In this document: piece by piece, positions 1-12,770 of the stretch
Layout of the letters: the number at the start of each line of letters is the position of its first letter
Numbering within the stretch: position 1 is the first letter of the stretch
Origin: Monilinia fructicola
Taxonomy: Eukaryota > Ascomycota > Leotiomycetes > Helotiales > Sclerotiniaceae
Direction: 5' to 3'
NCBI GenBank assembly: GCA_008692225.1
Contig: VICG01000004.1
Location: 2,418,501 to 2,482,500 of the forward strand
DNA: 64,000 nucleotides
Notes under the pieces: model-generated
Told to the model about the DNA's origin: nothing
Database searches by the model: none
What the model saw: the letters and a program-made list of their open reading frames with translations, nothing else
Position numbers and translations under genes: made by a program

Positions 1-608
<608 letters not shown>

Positions 609-1192
609 TTTGACGGATAGAGATTCTCAAATAATCTAGTTGATCAAAGATGAGGTATCTGGATAGTCGAAATGTTAGCCTTCACGATTTTCAAGCATAA
701 AGAGTGCCCTCATGATTGACAAGAGGGTTCTAAAGCTCGTGTCGAAAAATAGAGTAAGCAGTGTCGATATCTTTCAATTGCTATGGATTCATGGTAACAG
801 AATATGCCGAATCTCATCGACTGCCAGAACCGATGAATACCACAATTACAATTGAGTAGATGATCGATTTACTCCTCAGTGTCAATCATGAAGGACTTGC
901 GATAAAGAACTGTCATCGTCGTATATACACACCTCGTTGTAGAATGGGCGTTGAAGTTGTCGTGGGCGGAGGGATGAATTTCAAAATCTCGAGATATCAA
1001 AGATTTTACTATGGAGATTTTAAAATTGATTGTGGGAATGCTTACCTAATCATCGGCAAGTGCTAGTGTCTCGCTAAATGCAACGCGAATATCAACGAAC
1101 CACAAGATTTCTGAAGCTAATTTTCTCCATACATTAAAATACAAATATATCAACATACTCTTCGAGGACCTAAAGATATCATAACCATCAAG
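609..1192. promoter_or_regulatory. Shared divergent promoter of two ribosomal protein genes
   Basis: A 584-bp gap separates the start codon of uS8 (minus) from that of eS12 (plus). There is no coding potential beyond short random frames. Head-to-head ribosomal protein genes suggest common regulation; this is inferred from geometry, and no specific factor site is claimed. Confidence 0.6.
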
Positions 1193-1890
1193 ATGGTGAG
1201 TAAAGTTTTTGTTACTGTGGTATTACAAAAGGTCATGAATTATATGAGGCATTGGCGCAATGCATGGAGTCTTAGGATATCTCAGATAACTGAGAGAATG
1301 TTATTCCCCACCAAGATTCAAGATTCAATATTTGGAAAAGATGGAATTTTACATTTGAGAAATCGTCACTAACAATGGCTCTTAACATAGTCTGACGTAG
1401 AAGAGCCAACCTCCCCAATTGTCGCCGAGGCCGATGAGGTCGAAGTTTCTGGAGATGCATCCAAGGGACAAATGTCCGTCATTGACGCATTGAAGGGTGT
1501 TCTCAAGCTTTCGCTTATGCACGATGGTCTTGCCAGAGGTCTCCGTGAAGCCTCCAAGGCTCTCGACCGTCGCCAAGCACACATGTGTGTTCTCAACGAG
1601 GCATGCGAAGAGGAGGCATACAAGAAGTTGGTCGTTGCTCTCTGCTCCGAGCACAAGATCCCCTTGATCAAGGTTCCAGACGGAAAGCAATTGGGCGAGT
1701 GGGCCGGTTTGTGTAAGTAGTGGATGCAATGGGAATACCAGAAGATATAGCTGACAATTTATTAGGTGTGTTGGACCGTGAGGGTAACGCACGCAAGGTT
1801 GTCAACTGCTCCTGCGTTGTCGTTAAGGATTGGGGTGAGGAGTCTCAAGAGCGCGCCATGCTCCTCAACTACTTCCAAACCGAGCAATAA
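1193..1890 (+). CDS. RPS12: 40S ribosomal protein eS12
   Basis: Small-subunit protein eS12 at the beak of the 40S ribosome. Exons are 1193-1195, 1391-1712 and 1766-1890, giving 149 residues, the normal fungal length. The first exon is only the ATG: GTGAGT follows directly, and a 195-nt intron ends at CTTAACATAG after a CACTAAC branch point. Diagnostic segments are [48 protein letters not shown] and the end LLNYFQTEQ. Without the split start codon the protein would begin at an internal Met and lose its acidic N-terminus, so the ATG exon is well supported. The 3' end faces the parvulin gene. Confidence 0.95.
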
Positions 1891-2358
1891 ATGCACCGAA
1901 TATGGAGGTTTCACTGCGGATAGGCATTGTACCATTCGAATTTCTACACACATAGGACATACGATGCATTACTGGTAGCAATGTTATTGGCATGTGGAGC
2001 AGCAAAATTTGTCTTTTTTGAGTGAATGCGCGTGAATATGTATGCATGATGTACCCGACCTATCTTCGATTCTTCTTTAGATCGGGTTACATCTACTAGT
2101 GATCCCTTTCATTTGCTGATTTGTATATTTGGTAATCTGCGGAGAAATACTATCAATTCGAAATATGATAGGTTCTCAACCCTATTCGTGGGTTCATTTA
2201 AAACCTTACAGATAGATTCATGAACCAACGCCCGACACCTTTGCGCTAGCAATTTTACGTCCTTCCTGTCCTCTTCCTTCTACCTAACAGTCCCTTCCAC
2301 CCTTCGAATCCGCTTTCCAAAGTAGTAAAGCCACTTCGCACCCCATCTACTTCCTCAC
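1891..2358. other. Convergent intergenic region
   Basis: 468 bp between the stop codons of eS12 (plus) and the parvulin (minus). It should hold both 3' UTRs. I see no further gene or repeat. Confidence 0.6.
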
Positions 2359-2939
2359 TTATTTCCTACCCTCAACCATAACAATATGATACCCAAACCC
2401 CGTCTTCACCTCCCTATACTTTGGCTTCGCTGTAGTACTCGCCTCCATCTCAAAAGCCACCTTCTCAAACTCCGCATCTAAATCTCCCTTTCCCTTCCAA
2501 CCCAAAGCTCCACCTACATTGCCTCATATCAGCCTTTTCTCCCCAAAAGAATCCCCCACTTGAAGGAAATATATGATATCTAAACACGTGGACGAGAAAG
2601 AAAAACCTACCAGCCCTTGCCTTGTCCTCCGAAAACTCCCTGGCCACATCGTCAAACTTCGCACCTCCTTCAAGCTTCTGGAGTGCTTCCGTCATCTTAC
2701 TATGCTTGGAGCACTATGACAGACACACATATCAGCATCCAGTTCCATGCGGTCCCATGCCGTCCCGCGCAAAATATTCAGAAACATCGGACGAAATCAA
2801 AATGTCAGGTGAGACGCACAAGTATATGTCGCACGTTGATTTGCTGTGCGCCTTTAACTTTCGTTTCCTTCGCATCGCCGGCATCATCTTTGCCTTTCCC
2901 CTTTCCTCCTTTGCCGGCGGCTTTCTTGGCTGGTGCCAT
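2359..2939 (-). CDS. Parvulin-type peptidyl-prolyl isomerase, Par14/PIN4 family
   Basis: Small parvulin that isomerises X-Pro bonds; family members (human PIN4/Par14) associate with pre-ribosomes and chromatin. Exons on the minus strand are 2939-2820, 2713-2611 and 2513-2359, with consistent phases and 125 residues. An N-terminal Lys/Gly-rich tail (MAPAKKAAGKGGKGK, residues 1-31), typical of Par14, precedes the rotamase domain. The domain shows INVRHIL, KMTEALQKLEGGAKFDD, FSEDKARAGGALGW and the end GFGYHIVMVEGRK. The donor of intron 1 is the less usual GTGCGT, but the joined reading (HIL-CSKHSKM) fits the family exactly. It is divergent from cysteine dioxygenase over 475 bp. Confidence 0.92.
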
Positions 2940-3414
2940 GGCGATGGGTTTGGTGGGAGGTGAGTAAATCGAGAGTAAGGAATGTACCTTTCTTCGTTCT
3001 CAACAGAGAAATGGAACGGCGGCGGGATATCGTCAGCCGGGGGGTTTGTGACAATCTGATGCTATGCATGCGCTAGCCGAATCCTGTGGAGGGGTAATTT
3101 CACGTCCGACTGTCGGAAAATCGGAAAGAACTCCGAAGGTTTGGCTTCATTCATTTTAATTTCTTGGGAGATTGTTCGATGTTGTGATATTTCCTTTCTC
3201 TTGCGCATACACTCATTTTGTGGTTTGGTAGAGCCCTCTCTTAATTTGTTTCATGCCCTTCGATTTGCATGAACAGTTTCCCTATCTATTTCGTTCCTTG
3301 GACTGGTACAAGATATTCAAATAAAGAATTCACTCGTACATTTCGCTCATTAACCTCTCTCTATTAAAGAAGTACTTTGGCCATACCATAACATCCACAA
3401 AGCATACCCCCAAA
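2940..3414. promoter_or_regulatory. Divergent promoter, parvulin / cysteine dioxygenase
   Basis: 475 bp between the two start codons, AT/CT-rich near the dioxygenase with a pyrimidine-rich leader. No gene is seen in it. Confidence 0.5.
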
Positions 3415-4171
3415 ATGACACCATCCGTAGCTCTCGATGCCACGGGCGCATGTTCAGTTTCTCTCTCCCTCCTTCAAAATCTCCCTCCTCCCCAGACGCC
3501 TTCCATCAACTTGTCGCAGACCTCTCCAAGATCCTCGGCCCCTCCTCCGGGCTCACATCCGCCGACGTAGATGTGCAGCAGCTGCGCTCCTTAATGGAGC
3601 GCTACATATCCAACGAAGACGAGTGGAAAAAATATGCCTTCGCAGATCTAAGCCGCGGCTACACTCGAAATCTAGTTGACGAAGGAAACGGGAAGAGCAA
3701 CCTGGTACCTCGCCTCTTACCCCCCTCCCCCTCTCCTCGACAATGGAAAACTAACCACACACCCCCCCCCAGTTAATCCTAGTCTGGACCCCAGGCAAAG
3801 GATCCCCTCTGCACGACCACGCCAACGCGCACTGCCTCATGAAAGTGCTCGCCGGCACGCTCTCCGAAACCCAATACACCTTCCCACCCACCCCGCGCAG
3901 CCCGTCGCACCCCCAGCCCACGCCCCCCTCCATAATCAAATCGACCACGTACACCACCAACCAGGTAACATACATGGCCGACGACCTCGGGCTGCACAAG
4001 ATCTCCAACCCCGACCCCGAACGCGTCGCCGTGAGCCTGCACTTGTACACGCCGCCCAACGCAGCGCGCGAGGGCTGCAACATCTTCGACGAGAGCACCG
4101 GCCGGAAGAGCCACATCACGCAATCGAACTTCTACTCCGAGTTTGGGAGGAGGGTCGGGCGCGAGGCGTAG
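3415..4171 (+). CDS. Cysteine dioxygenase
   Basis: Fe(II) enzyme that oxidises L-cysteine to cysteine sulfinate, the first step of cysteine breakdown to taurine or sulfate, in the cytosol. The preferred model has exons 3415-3451, 3496-3704 and 3773-4171 (214 residues). The first intron is only 44 nt and pyrimidine-rich; the alternative is to start at the ATG at 3450 and read through it, which gives a Ser/Pro-rich N-terminus ([14 protein letters not shown]). The cupin core is clear: [18 protein letters not shown] gives the iron ligands His96 and His98 and the Cys103 that cross-links to Tyr in the mammalian enzyme; SLHLYTPP supplies the third His and the Tyr. [18 protein letters not shown] is typical of fungal enzymes. 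Intron 2 (3705-3772) ends in a C9 tract before AG. Confidence 0.9.
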
Positions 4172-4930
4172 AGGGCGTTTGTTTGCGCACTGCAAAGCGT
4201 GCGACATGGGAACGTAGATGGGAAGACGTCGGCCTGGGGGGTCATGTACAGTATTCTATATCATATCTGGCGTTTGGAAGACGACTAGCTTGGCTGGCAT
4301 GGGAACGCACGAGATTCTTAGATCATAGATAGTTTTCACGGCAAACCATAGGACGGAGTAGTCCAATGCCTCGATCCTTGTTTTTGGATTGGGATTTCTC
4401 GATTTCACTCTCCGAGTCATTGGAACTTCGAATGCAAGGGTTGTTCATGGGGTCGTTGGACCTCAACATGTAGATTGGTATGGACAAGCTCTATGGAATG
4501 CGCCAATCTCGATGTATGGGATAGAAGATATGTAGGCATCTTGGGGATGTCTATGACAAGGCCTCAATTGGACGTACCAAAATGGGAAACTGGTTGACGG
4601 ATGGCTGTTAAAAGAAGAAGCTGATATTTCACATGCAAGTTTAATTAAAAGCATTGTTTTAAGGACTGTAAGTTGAGCATATGTACTTTGCATTCATGTC
4701 ATATCTATTTATGTCATACCAACAGATATAGAGTCTATCAACAAGTGACTGCTCAGTATTTGCAATCAATAAACTGCTACGTGGCCATCGTGACCTTCAT
4801 ATGTATCATAAAATGAATCTACGCTCCCAATGTGCAACAAATCATACCAGATCCAGATTGGAGTACAGAAATTTTTCCCACAAACTCCATTCCCAACCAT
4901 GTGAACATCGCCTCAACACAAGAAGAAAAA
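4172..4930. other. Convergent intergenic region
   Basis: 759 bp between the ends of the cysteine dioxygenase (plus) and PUS7 (minus) genes. AT content rises to the right. No gene, RNA or repeat is recognised. Confidence 0.5.
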
Positions 4931-7900
4931 TCATCTGCCGGAAGAAAAGTCTGGTTGATAGACCTGAACACCTCCTTGCTGCATCAACTCCCGAAGAGCC
5001 ATTGTAGCATACATGCTTGAGCCGAGACCAAATTTAACAATTACTGCCAGTCGTGCAGGTCTTGTTTCTTCAGCAACTTCCTCTTCAACTGGTACACTCG
5101 CCTTTCCAGTGCCAATGGATGTGAGCTCGGTCGAATCAGTGGCTGCTTTTTCTTTCTTGTTCTCTTCGGCAGACACCTTTGAAATCTCTTCGGCAGGTCT
5201 CTTCAGGCTGAGTGAAGTCTCGACTTTGACACTTCCTTGTTGAGGCTCATTGACTTCATCAGATTCGGCAACTGGGACTACAGTGACTTCAACCTTTGGC
5301 TCCTTCTCGATGACTGCTCCATCTTTCAAGATCTTTTCTGCAAGGACCTCGTTCTCAGGACCAAGAGTTTGTTGAGATTTGACCCCAATTCGACGACCCT
5401 CACCATCCACATAAGTTTGTATGAATGTTTCCTTATAGATGGGCTGCTTGATAGAGTCCTCATCTATAGCAATCAACTTTTCAGCCTCCCATGCCGCAGC
5501 CGCAGCCTTGTCCTCTTTAGCAAGCTTAGCTGGGAGTGCCTGCCAAGCATTGTGCTGAGCAATCTTAAGCTGTTGATCATTGTCTTGGTGACTGCTGTTT
5601 TCGTGGAAAGATGCATAGCCGTGTGCATCACCTTCTTTCCTAGTGAAAACATGGGTGGTTTCAATGTGACGGGGACCATTCATTTGACCATTGCGCTTGT
5701 TGATAATCTCCAAGTCGGTCTCAACCAATTGTTCCTTTTCATCATGGTAAGTTCTGACTTTGAAGCTCAAGCCCTCTTTGACCTGGCCGATAAGATGTCT
5801 GTAGCTACCGCTAAGACTGAAGTCCTTGATTTTTCGACGCATATTAGCAGGATCCAGGCCACCGCCCTGTTCACTAGCCATAAACTCCTTGTAATAGTCT
5901 CCGATTTCGTTGCTGGGATACTCAATATCGTAGCCGGGTGTTGGAAGGACAATATCGAAGATGGTGAAAGCTCCACTGTTTGCTTCTTCAGCCGAAAGGC
6001 AGCGTGCACGCTGGAATATATCATCGGAAGTAAGTGCAGCATCCCCTCCAGATGCATGAACCACAATTTCTCCATTTTCGTCGACTTCATCTTTCTGTTC
6101 GGGGGCTTTGCTCTCTACCAAGACAAGATCGCCTTCAATAACTTTGTTTCCGTAGAGTTCCCATCTCTTGGAGGCTACAGTGTTCCATACGAAAGATTGA
6201 TATGAATGCACATACATTGTACGGAGGTGTCGTGGAATAGAGAGTATAGCACCTGCATAATCATCGCGACCGCGGCCTGAAGACATGTGTTGAATGACAG
6301 CTCTCTCCGCAGAAAATCTTGGTGGGAGGTGATCCTTGCAGTGGTTTTTGCCTGTTTCTCGAAATTTTTGGATAGCAACGGCGCGTCCCATATCATCTCT
6401 GCCAATATTGCTTCCTTCTTGGCCGGTCTCAGCTGCTGCAAGTGCATCCTCGCTGAAAGTAAGCAAAGCATCGACAGCGCCTTTGAAATTTCCTCTCAAG
6501 ATAAACTTGCCGATTTCGTGTGTACCGATTGCAAAGGTACCAAAACGTTGCAAGCCAAAGTAGTTGAGGAATCCATGGGTTTTCAGGTGCTCAATAGCAT
6601 CGCCGACAATCTTTTCTGCCAATTGAACCTTGGTAGCATTGTCCGCATCCCCGGGATCGCCAAATTGGCAATCGCGTAGCGTAATTGTAAAAAAGTTGCC
6701 ATCGAGATCACCTAATCTGAGTGGATGCTTCTCATATTTGAAGTCGCCAATTTTTGTACCATATCTCAGCTTTTTGTTCATCTCAGCCATGTTCGTGGCA
6801 TGGTGTCGGAAAGCACTAATACGTTGTGTAGTGACTGCTCGACGATCTTTAGTGCCGGCGTAGGCGAAGTCTTTCGGACCAGTCTTTGTCAGTTTAGCCA
6901 GCAAAGAAACAGCTTCCATTGTATCTTTGTTCTCCTTGTAAAGTGTGAAATGAAGATATTCACCACCAAGTTCTTGCCATCCTACTTTTCCCTTGGGTTT
7001 GAGCAGGCCGTTTGATTGACCTCGGAAATTACCACGACCGGAACTTGGTTGTCCTCTGCCGCGTTGATTCTGTCCTCTGCTATCTTGTCTTTGTGGAGCA
7101 GCTGCGAAGATCTTGATAGAATTATCATCCAAAGCTTCGGTCTCCAGACGTGACTCAAAACGAGAACGCACAAATCCATGAATACGTCCACGACGAGGTC
7201 TATCATCAATGGGCTCTGATTGCAGAGAACCAAATACAGAAGATTTAACATTAGGTTTCTGTTGAATCTTTCTGTCGAACTCAACGATCTGGGGCGCCAA
7301 TGTATTACCAAAATATTCAATCAGAATTTCCATGTCATTGGGTGTAATTTCTTTGATTTGAATGACACTTGGTTCTTCGGTTGATGGATGTGCAGTAACA
7401 TCACCACTGGATTCAACAGTTGCAGTGGTTGGTGCCGAGAGTTTAGCATTGGTGATATCCGCAAGTAGTGGAACTCCAGCTGTAGTAGAATCATTAGAAG
7501 TTGATTCAGCTGGTCCAGTTGCAGTGACAGCAAGATCAGAGGAAGTTGGGAGTGTGGTTTCAGTCTGTCCCGCAACTTTTGCTGGTGACTGGTTCTCATC
7601 AATAATATCTGCTGAAACAGTATTGGTATTTGATGTGTTCTGTTCAGAACCATTAGCTTTGTTGTCTTCCGAGAGAAAGAACATGACCCTAAGAAGGTCT
7701 TATCAGAAGATGACTTACTCGGTCTTCATTATTTTGGGGGGCTTTGATGTCCTTCAAATGCACAACTTCGCCACCTAGAGAGATCTCGTTGACCAAGAAA
7801 TCAGTGTATCTAAGCCATCATAATTAGCTGGAGTTCACAAATGAAGCAAACCACAGTAAACATATACTCCAGAGCTATATCTTAAATAATTGAAAACTTG

Positions 7901-8566
7901 CGACAACCACAATGAAAAGTGAGAGTGAAAGTAATGAAAATTGTATATACAGTCTTCTCAACAGATTTTGGAAAGCAGATACAAGAGATGATAAAAGAAG
8001 AGAATAACAAAATTATAAAAGCAATCATCTTCAATCCTATAACAAGACACAGCAGTCGGATGGTCGGATAGTTGAACAGTTGAACAGTTGAACAGTTTGA
8101 CAGTTTGACAATCACAGTTGAACAGTTGAACAGTTTGACAGTTTGACAATCGCATGAGACGGCAAAAAGAGAGACAAGCATACCTTTGCTTCAATGTACC
8201 TTGGAACCCAGGATTTTTCTTGTTGACATAGTAAAGAATTCCACATCTAGCTTCTTGAGCATGCTCAGGTCTGGAAGATAATGGAACATCGGAAACCAAA
8301 CTTTGATTTGGCTTGTCAATCTCCATTTTGTCGGCTGGAGTTGAACTTGTGTTTGGATTTGCTGTTGCTGCTGCTGCTGTTGTTGCTGTTGTTGTGTTTA
8401 CAAGAGGAGGAGGAGGAGAAGGAGGATGGGTAAAAGAAATGGAGGCAGAGGCAGAGGCAGAGGCGGAGGTGGAGATGGAGCTTGAATCTGAAGCTGAGAT
8501 TGAACTGTCAAGCTTCTGCCTCTTCCTCGGTGAGGAACCTTGTTCCTTATTTTCTAAGCTTGCCAT
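4931..8566 (-). CDS. PUS7: TruD-family tRNA/mRNA pseudouridine synthase (Pus7)
   Basis: Converts uridine to pseudouridine in tRNA (U13 and others), snRNA and mRNA. Exons on the minus strand are 8566-8184, 7809-7719 and 7639-4931 (1060 residues, long next to the 676-residue yeast protein). Exon 1 is low-complexity (Ser-Ala repeats, Pro and Ala runs) and ends with the conserved CGILYYVNKKNPGF and GTLKQR; exon 2 continues YTDFLVNEISLGGEVVH. The last intron is set at 7718-7640 because only the CAG at 7640 keeps frame and follows a CTAAT branch point. The TruD core has the catalytic Asp in YAGTKDRRAVTTQ (about Asp423), then GNFFTITLRD and NYFGLQRFGT. A 250-residue insert rich in Ser/Thr and Arg-Gly lies between exon 2 and the core. 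The Lys/Glu-rich C-terminal region before ARLAVIVKFGLGSSMYATMA is also fungal-specific. Confidence 0.92.
8070..8149. repeat. Minisatellite inside PUS7 intron 1
   Basis: Two copies of a composite unit made of GTTGAACA and GTTTGACA octamers followed by ATC, within the 374-nt intron 8183-7810. The array makes this the longest intron of the gene. It does not reach the splice sites. Confidence 0.85.
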
Positions 8567-9183
8567 GTTATTGGTCGATCAACTTATTCCAACAAGGCAA
8601 TCTTGATTTGGAAAGAACCTCAAATTTTAAAATTTAGAGGCGTTCCGACGGGAAGGTGCAAGTCTGTGAATGAGTGAATGGAGATTTTTCTTTAAAAGCC
8701 ATGTCACGTGATTCACAGCCGGACTCACTAGTTCGACAGTACTGTACTAGGTAGGTAGTAGTTCTCTTGCTACGGAAACCAGCCGGCCAATCTCATGGTT
8801 ATGCAGGGTTTTTGCAGGGTTTGCAAATAAACTTCTTTTAACTTCACTTCACTTGACTTCACTTGACTTCACTTCACATTCACTTCACATTCACTTCAAT
8901 CCACTCACTCACTTTATTGTAATAAACATGTCCATGGGTGAACATGTAAACATACAAACATGGGATTATAAAATTCAAGATGTTAAAGCTGTTATATTCC
9001 CTGTTCACTTACAAAATCATGTTCATTATTCGACCTCGGGGATTAGTAATGGGATTAGTAAGATTAATGGAATCCATGGATCTCATCCATATCTATTATC
9101 CTACTCGAGTATCGTACTACACCCATTTTTACGTCTGCTCTACCACCATCTTCATCCCATCCCAAGCTTTGAGTTAGTCAATC
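8567..9183. promoter_or_regulatory. PUS7 upstream region with ACTTCAC tandem repeats
   Basis: 617 bp between the PUS7 start and the 3' end of the SRA-YDG gene. It contains a TACTAGGTAGGTAGTA run near 8745-8760 and a tandem tract of ACTTCACTTG/ACTTCACATTC units at about 8838-8900. Small open frames on the plus strand (8853-9227) look like chance. Confidence 0.5.
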
Positions 9184-11039
9184 TTAGTTGGGCATGCGTA
9201 TGGATGGGTATGGATATGGCTCTATAGAAAGCGGAAGAGGAAATGCATTTTCAAGTCGGTGAGTTGTGTCGTCAAGCAATTTATGCGCAGGCTCATCGTA
9301 AGCCTTCAATTTCTCGATGAAAGCTTTTCGAGCCATCTCCTTTTTGGCTTCCGAAGCCCTGTATTCTTTGTAAGAAGCTTCACCCTCGTGTCTCTTGATA
9401 AAACTTTCAATCATCCTGTTATATATCATGAAGTTGTCCATTTGCCAGGGGGTTGGGACCATGGACAGCTCTTCCATTGTATTCTGTCCTGGGAGTTCCA
9501 CGAGGGTCAGAGTGTTACGATATATGTCAAGTCCAGCGGACAGCTTCAAGAGAACTTGGCCCCAACTTTCAATTTTGTAGCTACAAAGGTTAGTGTATGC
9601 GCAAAGCGAATGTGTTTCGGATCCAAGAAACTTACAGACCATCATACCGCACCCCAAGTCTGGGTGCCCTTTCGCTTTTCAACTTGTGACCGCGCAAAAG
9701 TCTAATCACACACCCAACGCAGGTGAGCCGAACGGCATGGTAGGCGTATACTCTCGATTCGATAACATGTACCCAGTGTCTCCTTCCAATCCCTTTGATC
9801 TCGAACCCAGAGAGCATCGAAAATGCAACCGGTTTGCCATTCACTCCCCAAGTGAATCCATCCTTTGCATCAGGCACAATTCCATCGCGAACGGCGCAAT
9901 GTGTATTAAGGAACCAGCTTAGAATTTTTGGTAAACATCTCACAAACAAAAATGTCGGACAAAGGGAGGAAACTTACGCTCCTGGGCTAAAATTTTCGTT
10001 GGCCTCCTTCTCTGAAAAGGTTTCGGCCTTTTTAATTGTCCAAATAGGACCATCTCCTTTGGATACTTCACCAGTGTTTTGTAGTTCCAAGTTCCGAAGG
10101 CATCCAGCCTCTTTCATGAACTTCAATCGTTCTTCATCCATAGTATGGTATCTCTCCCCAAAGGTTTCAATCCATTGCTCGCGAAGCTTTTGTGCTTTTC
10201 GCATAATCTGTCTGAAAGAAGGCCCTTGGCTGAGAAAACTGTTCGTTACATGTTGCAAAATCTCCTCCACTATCTTATCCAGTCGAGCTTGGGCAATAAC
10301 CTCAAATTCTAGAGATGGCCCTTCGCCCATTAGATCGTCAATCAGACTTTCTAGTGTGTGTATCTCGTTAAGTGGAAAGACAGGCTTCCTCAATTGCTGA
10401 CGTATAAAGTCCGACTTGTCGAGACGGTAGTCATCTCCATCTTCGGGCGGGGGCTTCGATAATTCTGATATTTTTGATATTCCGAATAAGATAGACTGGC
10501 CCGAAGAATCCGAAAATGTTGGGGATAATGGCATGGAATTGAAAGGAGAAGCCACAAATTGATGAAGTGGGGCTGTCACAGTTAGATCACTCAAAAGTAA
10601 AGACACAGAAACAAGATGTAGTCTTACATAAAGGAGTTCCTAATGCAGGCTTGTTTCCTGACGTCGTGAGTCTACTAAGTGCAGGCTTTCGGCCTTCTTC
10701 TCCAGCGGTGCCATCAGATCCATCTAAACCCATGCTCTGCGTTGCTGTTGTCAATCCGTTGGCATAGTCATCTGGTAAACCGTCCAGGTGTATTGATATC
10801 GGGGACAAACGGCCCAAGGATGGCAACGGGACCACCAGAGGCACCGAAAAATCAGAGATGTCTTCATTCATCCTGATTGGTATGTCTCCACACTCCTCGG
10901 ATGACATGTGAAAAGCTTTACAGTATCGGCAGATAGGGATCGAGTCTACCTTGGAGTTTCTAATGCAGACAAGTGTTTCAATTTGACTTGCATCATCACA
11001 AGTTTTTGGAAATGGCGAACCGATGGTTTGTGAATCCAT
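9184..11039 (-). CDS. SRA-YDG domain protein (putative methyl-DNA reader)
   Basis: SRA-YDG domains flip out and bind 5-methylcytosine, as in UHRF1 and plant SUVH proteins. Exons on the minus strand are 11039-10628, 10572-9978, 9917-9636 and 9580-9184 (561 residues); all introns are 55-61 nt with matching phases. Residues 1-335 are poorly conserved, with a few Cys (CRYCKAFHMSSEEC) and a helical stretch rich in Glu, Lys and Leu. The SRA domain covers about residues 330-470: WFLNTHCAVRDGIV, FSMLSGFEIKG, WVHVIESRVYAYHAVRL and the signature LGVRYDGLYKIESWGQ, which spans intron 3. A charged helical tail (KRHEGEASYKEYRASEAKKE) ends the protein. No RING, SET or HNH domain is visible, so it is a stand-alone SRA protein. 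Family call is solid; biological role is unknown. Confidence 0.85.
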
Positions 11040-12770
11040 GATTGGCAGGTTTGGAGGAAGGTTACTTCCTCGTGTGATCCGAGCCAGTGCAGTCAGAACT
11101 CACCTCGAGAGAAGTCGAGCAGAAACGATGTTGATTTAAAAAGTTCTGCACGCACAATTATGGCTTCGCTTTTTTCACTGAGATTGAAGAACCATTGTAT
11201 GAATATATTCATTTCCAAACATTTAATTATTGATTATTAATTATTTGCGCTTCTGACTTACTGAGAGAAGGATGGTTCATGTTGGGAAGTATATCCAGGA
11301 TATCATTATTTCCATTTTTGGATGGTAATACTTTTCCAAGGTTGAGTAAACAAGATATTCACAGATTCAACGCAGGTTTTTAAGGACATTTATCTTAATG
11401 GCTTCTTTGTGGGCTTTAATCCGACCGCCCTCAAGTTTGACCTTGTACACCTTTACGCTCAAGGTAGCTGAACTCCCTCTTTAGCAAGAAGGATTTCTCC
11501 ACCGTTGGCCTTTTTTCAACTGAGCTACCAATCGCATGAAGATATTAATGATGAAATACTTGATGTGATTGAAAGGATGCTACGGGCATATCCGTGAGTT
11601 TTACCAGGAGATCGGTGGATTCACTCAGGACTTGCCATTGCACAGTAGAGCTCTTCTGTAATGTCACGTTGTCTTTGTTTCTTTGTTGTGTCTTTGTGGT
11701 TAACTCGTAACAATTACCAGCTTTATCTTTGTGAAAAGAGACATGATCCTTACCCAGATCACGACTCGAAACTATTCGAAACTATTCGAAAGTGCAGTTA
11801 CTTGCTCGAAAACGGGTAGAGGGACAAAAAACAAAAAATCATGGTCCTCTCAATTGCGTCCTGGATGAAGATAGATAGAGTATCGTTACATCCTCATTTC
11901 CTGCTAGCTGTCTTTACATTTCGAGAGTTTTTTTGCCGATGACCCCGGCCCGAGGCATATCAAAAATCGACCAGCTTGATCCACAGCTCATTCAAATTAA
12001 TCCGCACAACTGATATAAAGATACACTTGCATCAAACTTGTCTGAGGACAAAGCAACACAATCTACTCAAATATCTAACATTTTCTTGAGATGAAACTCC
12101 GACATTACTCCGCCTCACTCAAAAACACCTGGTACAAGATACCATACATCCAAGATTCTTTATAAACACGAGTCTAAGAACTCCTCATATGTGGTCGAGT
12201 TAGAGCTTCGAGTGCAGAATACAGATCATCTCTATTGTGTAGCAAGAGGTACCTTCTCTTTCATATAGGACAATAGCTTGTCGTTGGACTAAGCTTTCGA
12301 CGATGTATATAATCACGGTTATAATGATTCCCGAACTTGATTGGCTCCTTATATGAGGGTGGCAATTCCCATAATGTATCCAGCGAGTTCTTTGAAAGTC
12401 ATATCGGGAAACCCCCGATGTATTGGTAAATTCCGTGCTATGCAGATCGGGGTAGACAATGCCGTCTTGATAGTGCCCGAGGGGAGATTAGTCCGGTCCC
12501 GAGGATCGGCTGGGAATGTATTATTGTTTACTCTTTGGTGCATTATGTCGCATACAGATGTTCAAAAATTATATTAGGTTCTTATAAACTTTAGATGTTG
12601 AATTTGATATGTGAGACTCTCATTGGTTGAAATTGCCGAGGTTGGGCTCGGGGATGCGAGGTGGGTGGGTCCACAACCGAGCAAACGGAGACATCGACCT
12701 CAGTCTCAGGAAAGGGCTGTGGTCGAAGTACAGTCTTTACACTACAGTGTACTCGGAAGCCAGAGCCATC
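11040..12770. other. Gene-free region, divergent promoters
   Basis: 1.7 kb between the SRA-YDG gene (minus) and the ABM-domain gene (plus). Sequence is of ordinary composition. A tRNA-like GGTAGCTCAGTTG string occurs near 11516-11530 on the minus strand, but no cloverleaf can be drawn. Short frames near 12341-12577 overlap on both strands and look random. Confidence 0.5.

Noticed and set aside
5013..7778. Plus-strand open frames opposite PUS7, up to 322 codons
   Set aside because: They are antisense shadows of the PUS7 coding exon and show no domain.
11500..11545. tRNA-like GGTAGCTCAGTTG string on the minus strand
   Set aside because: No acceptor stem, anticodon arm or TTCGA T-loop at correct spacing.
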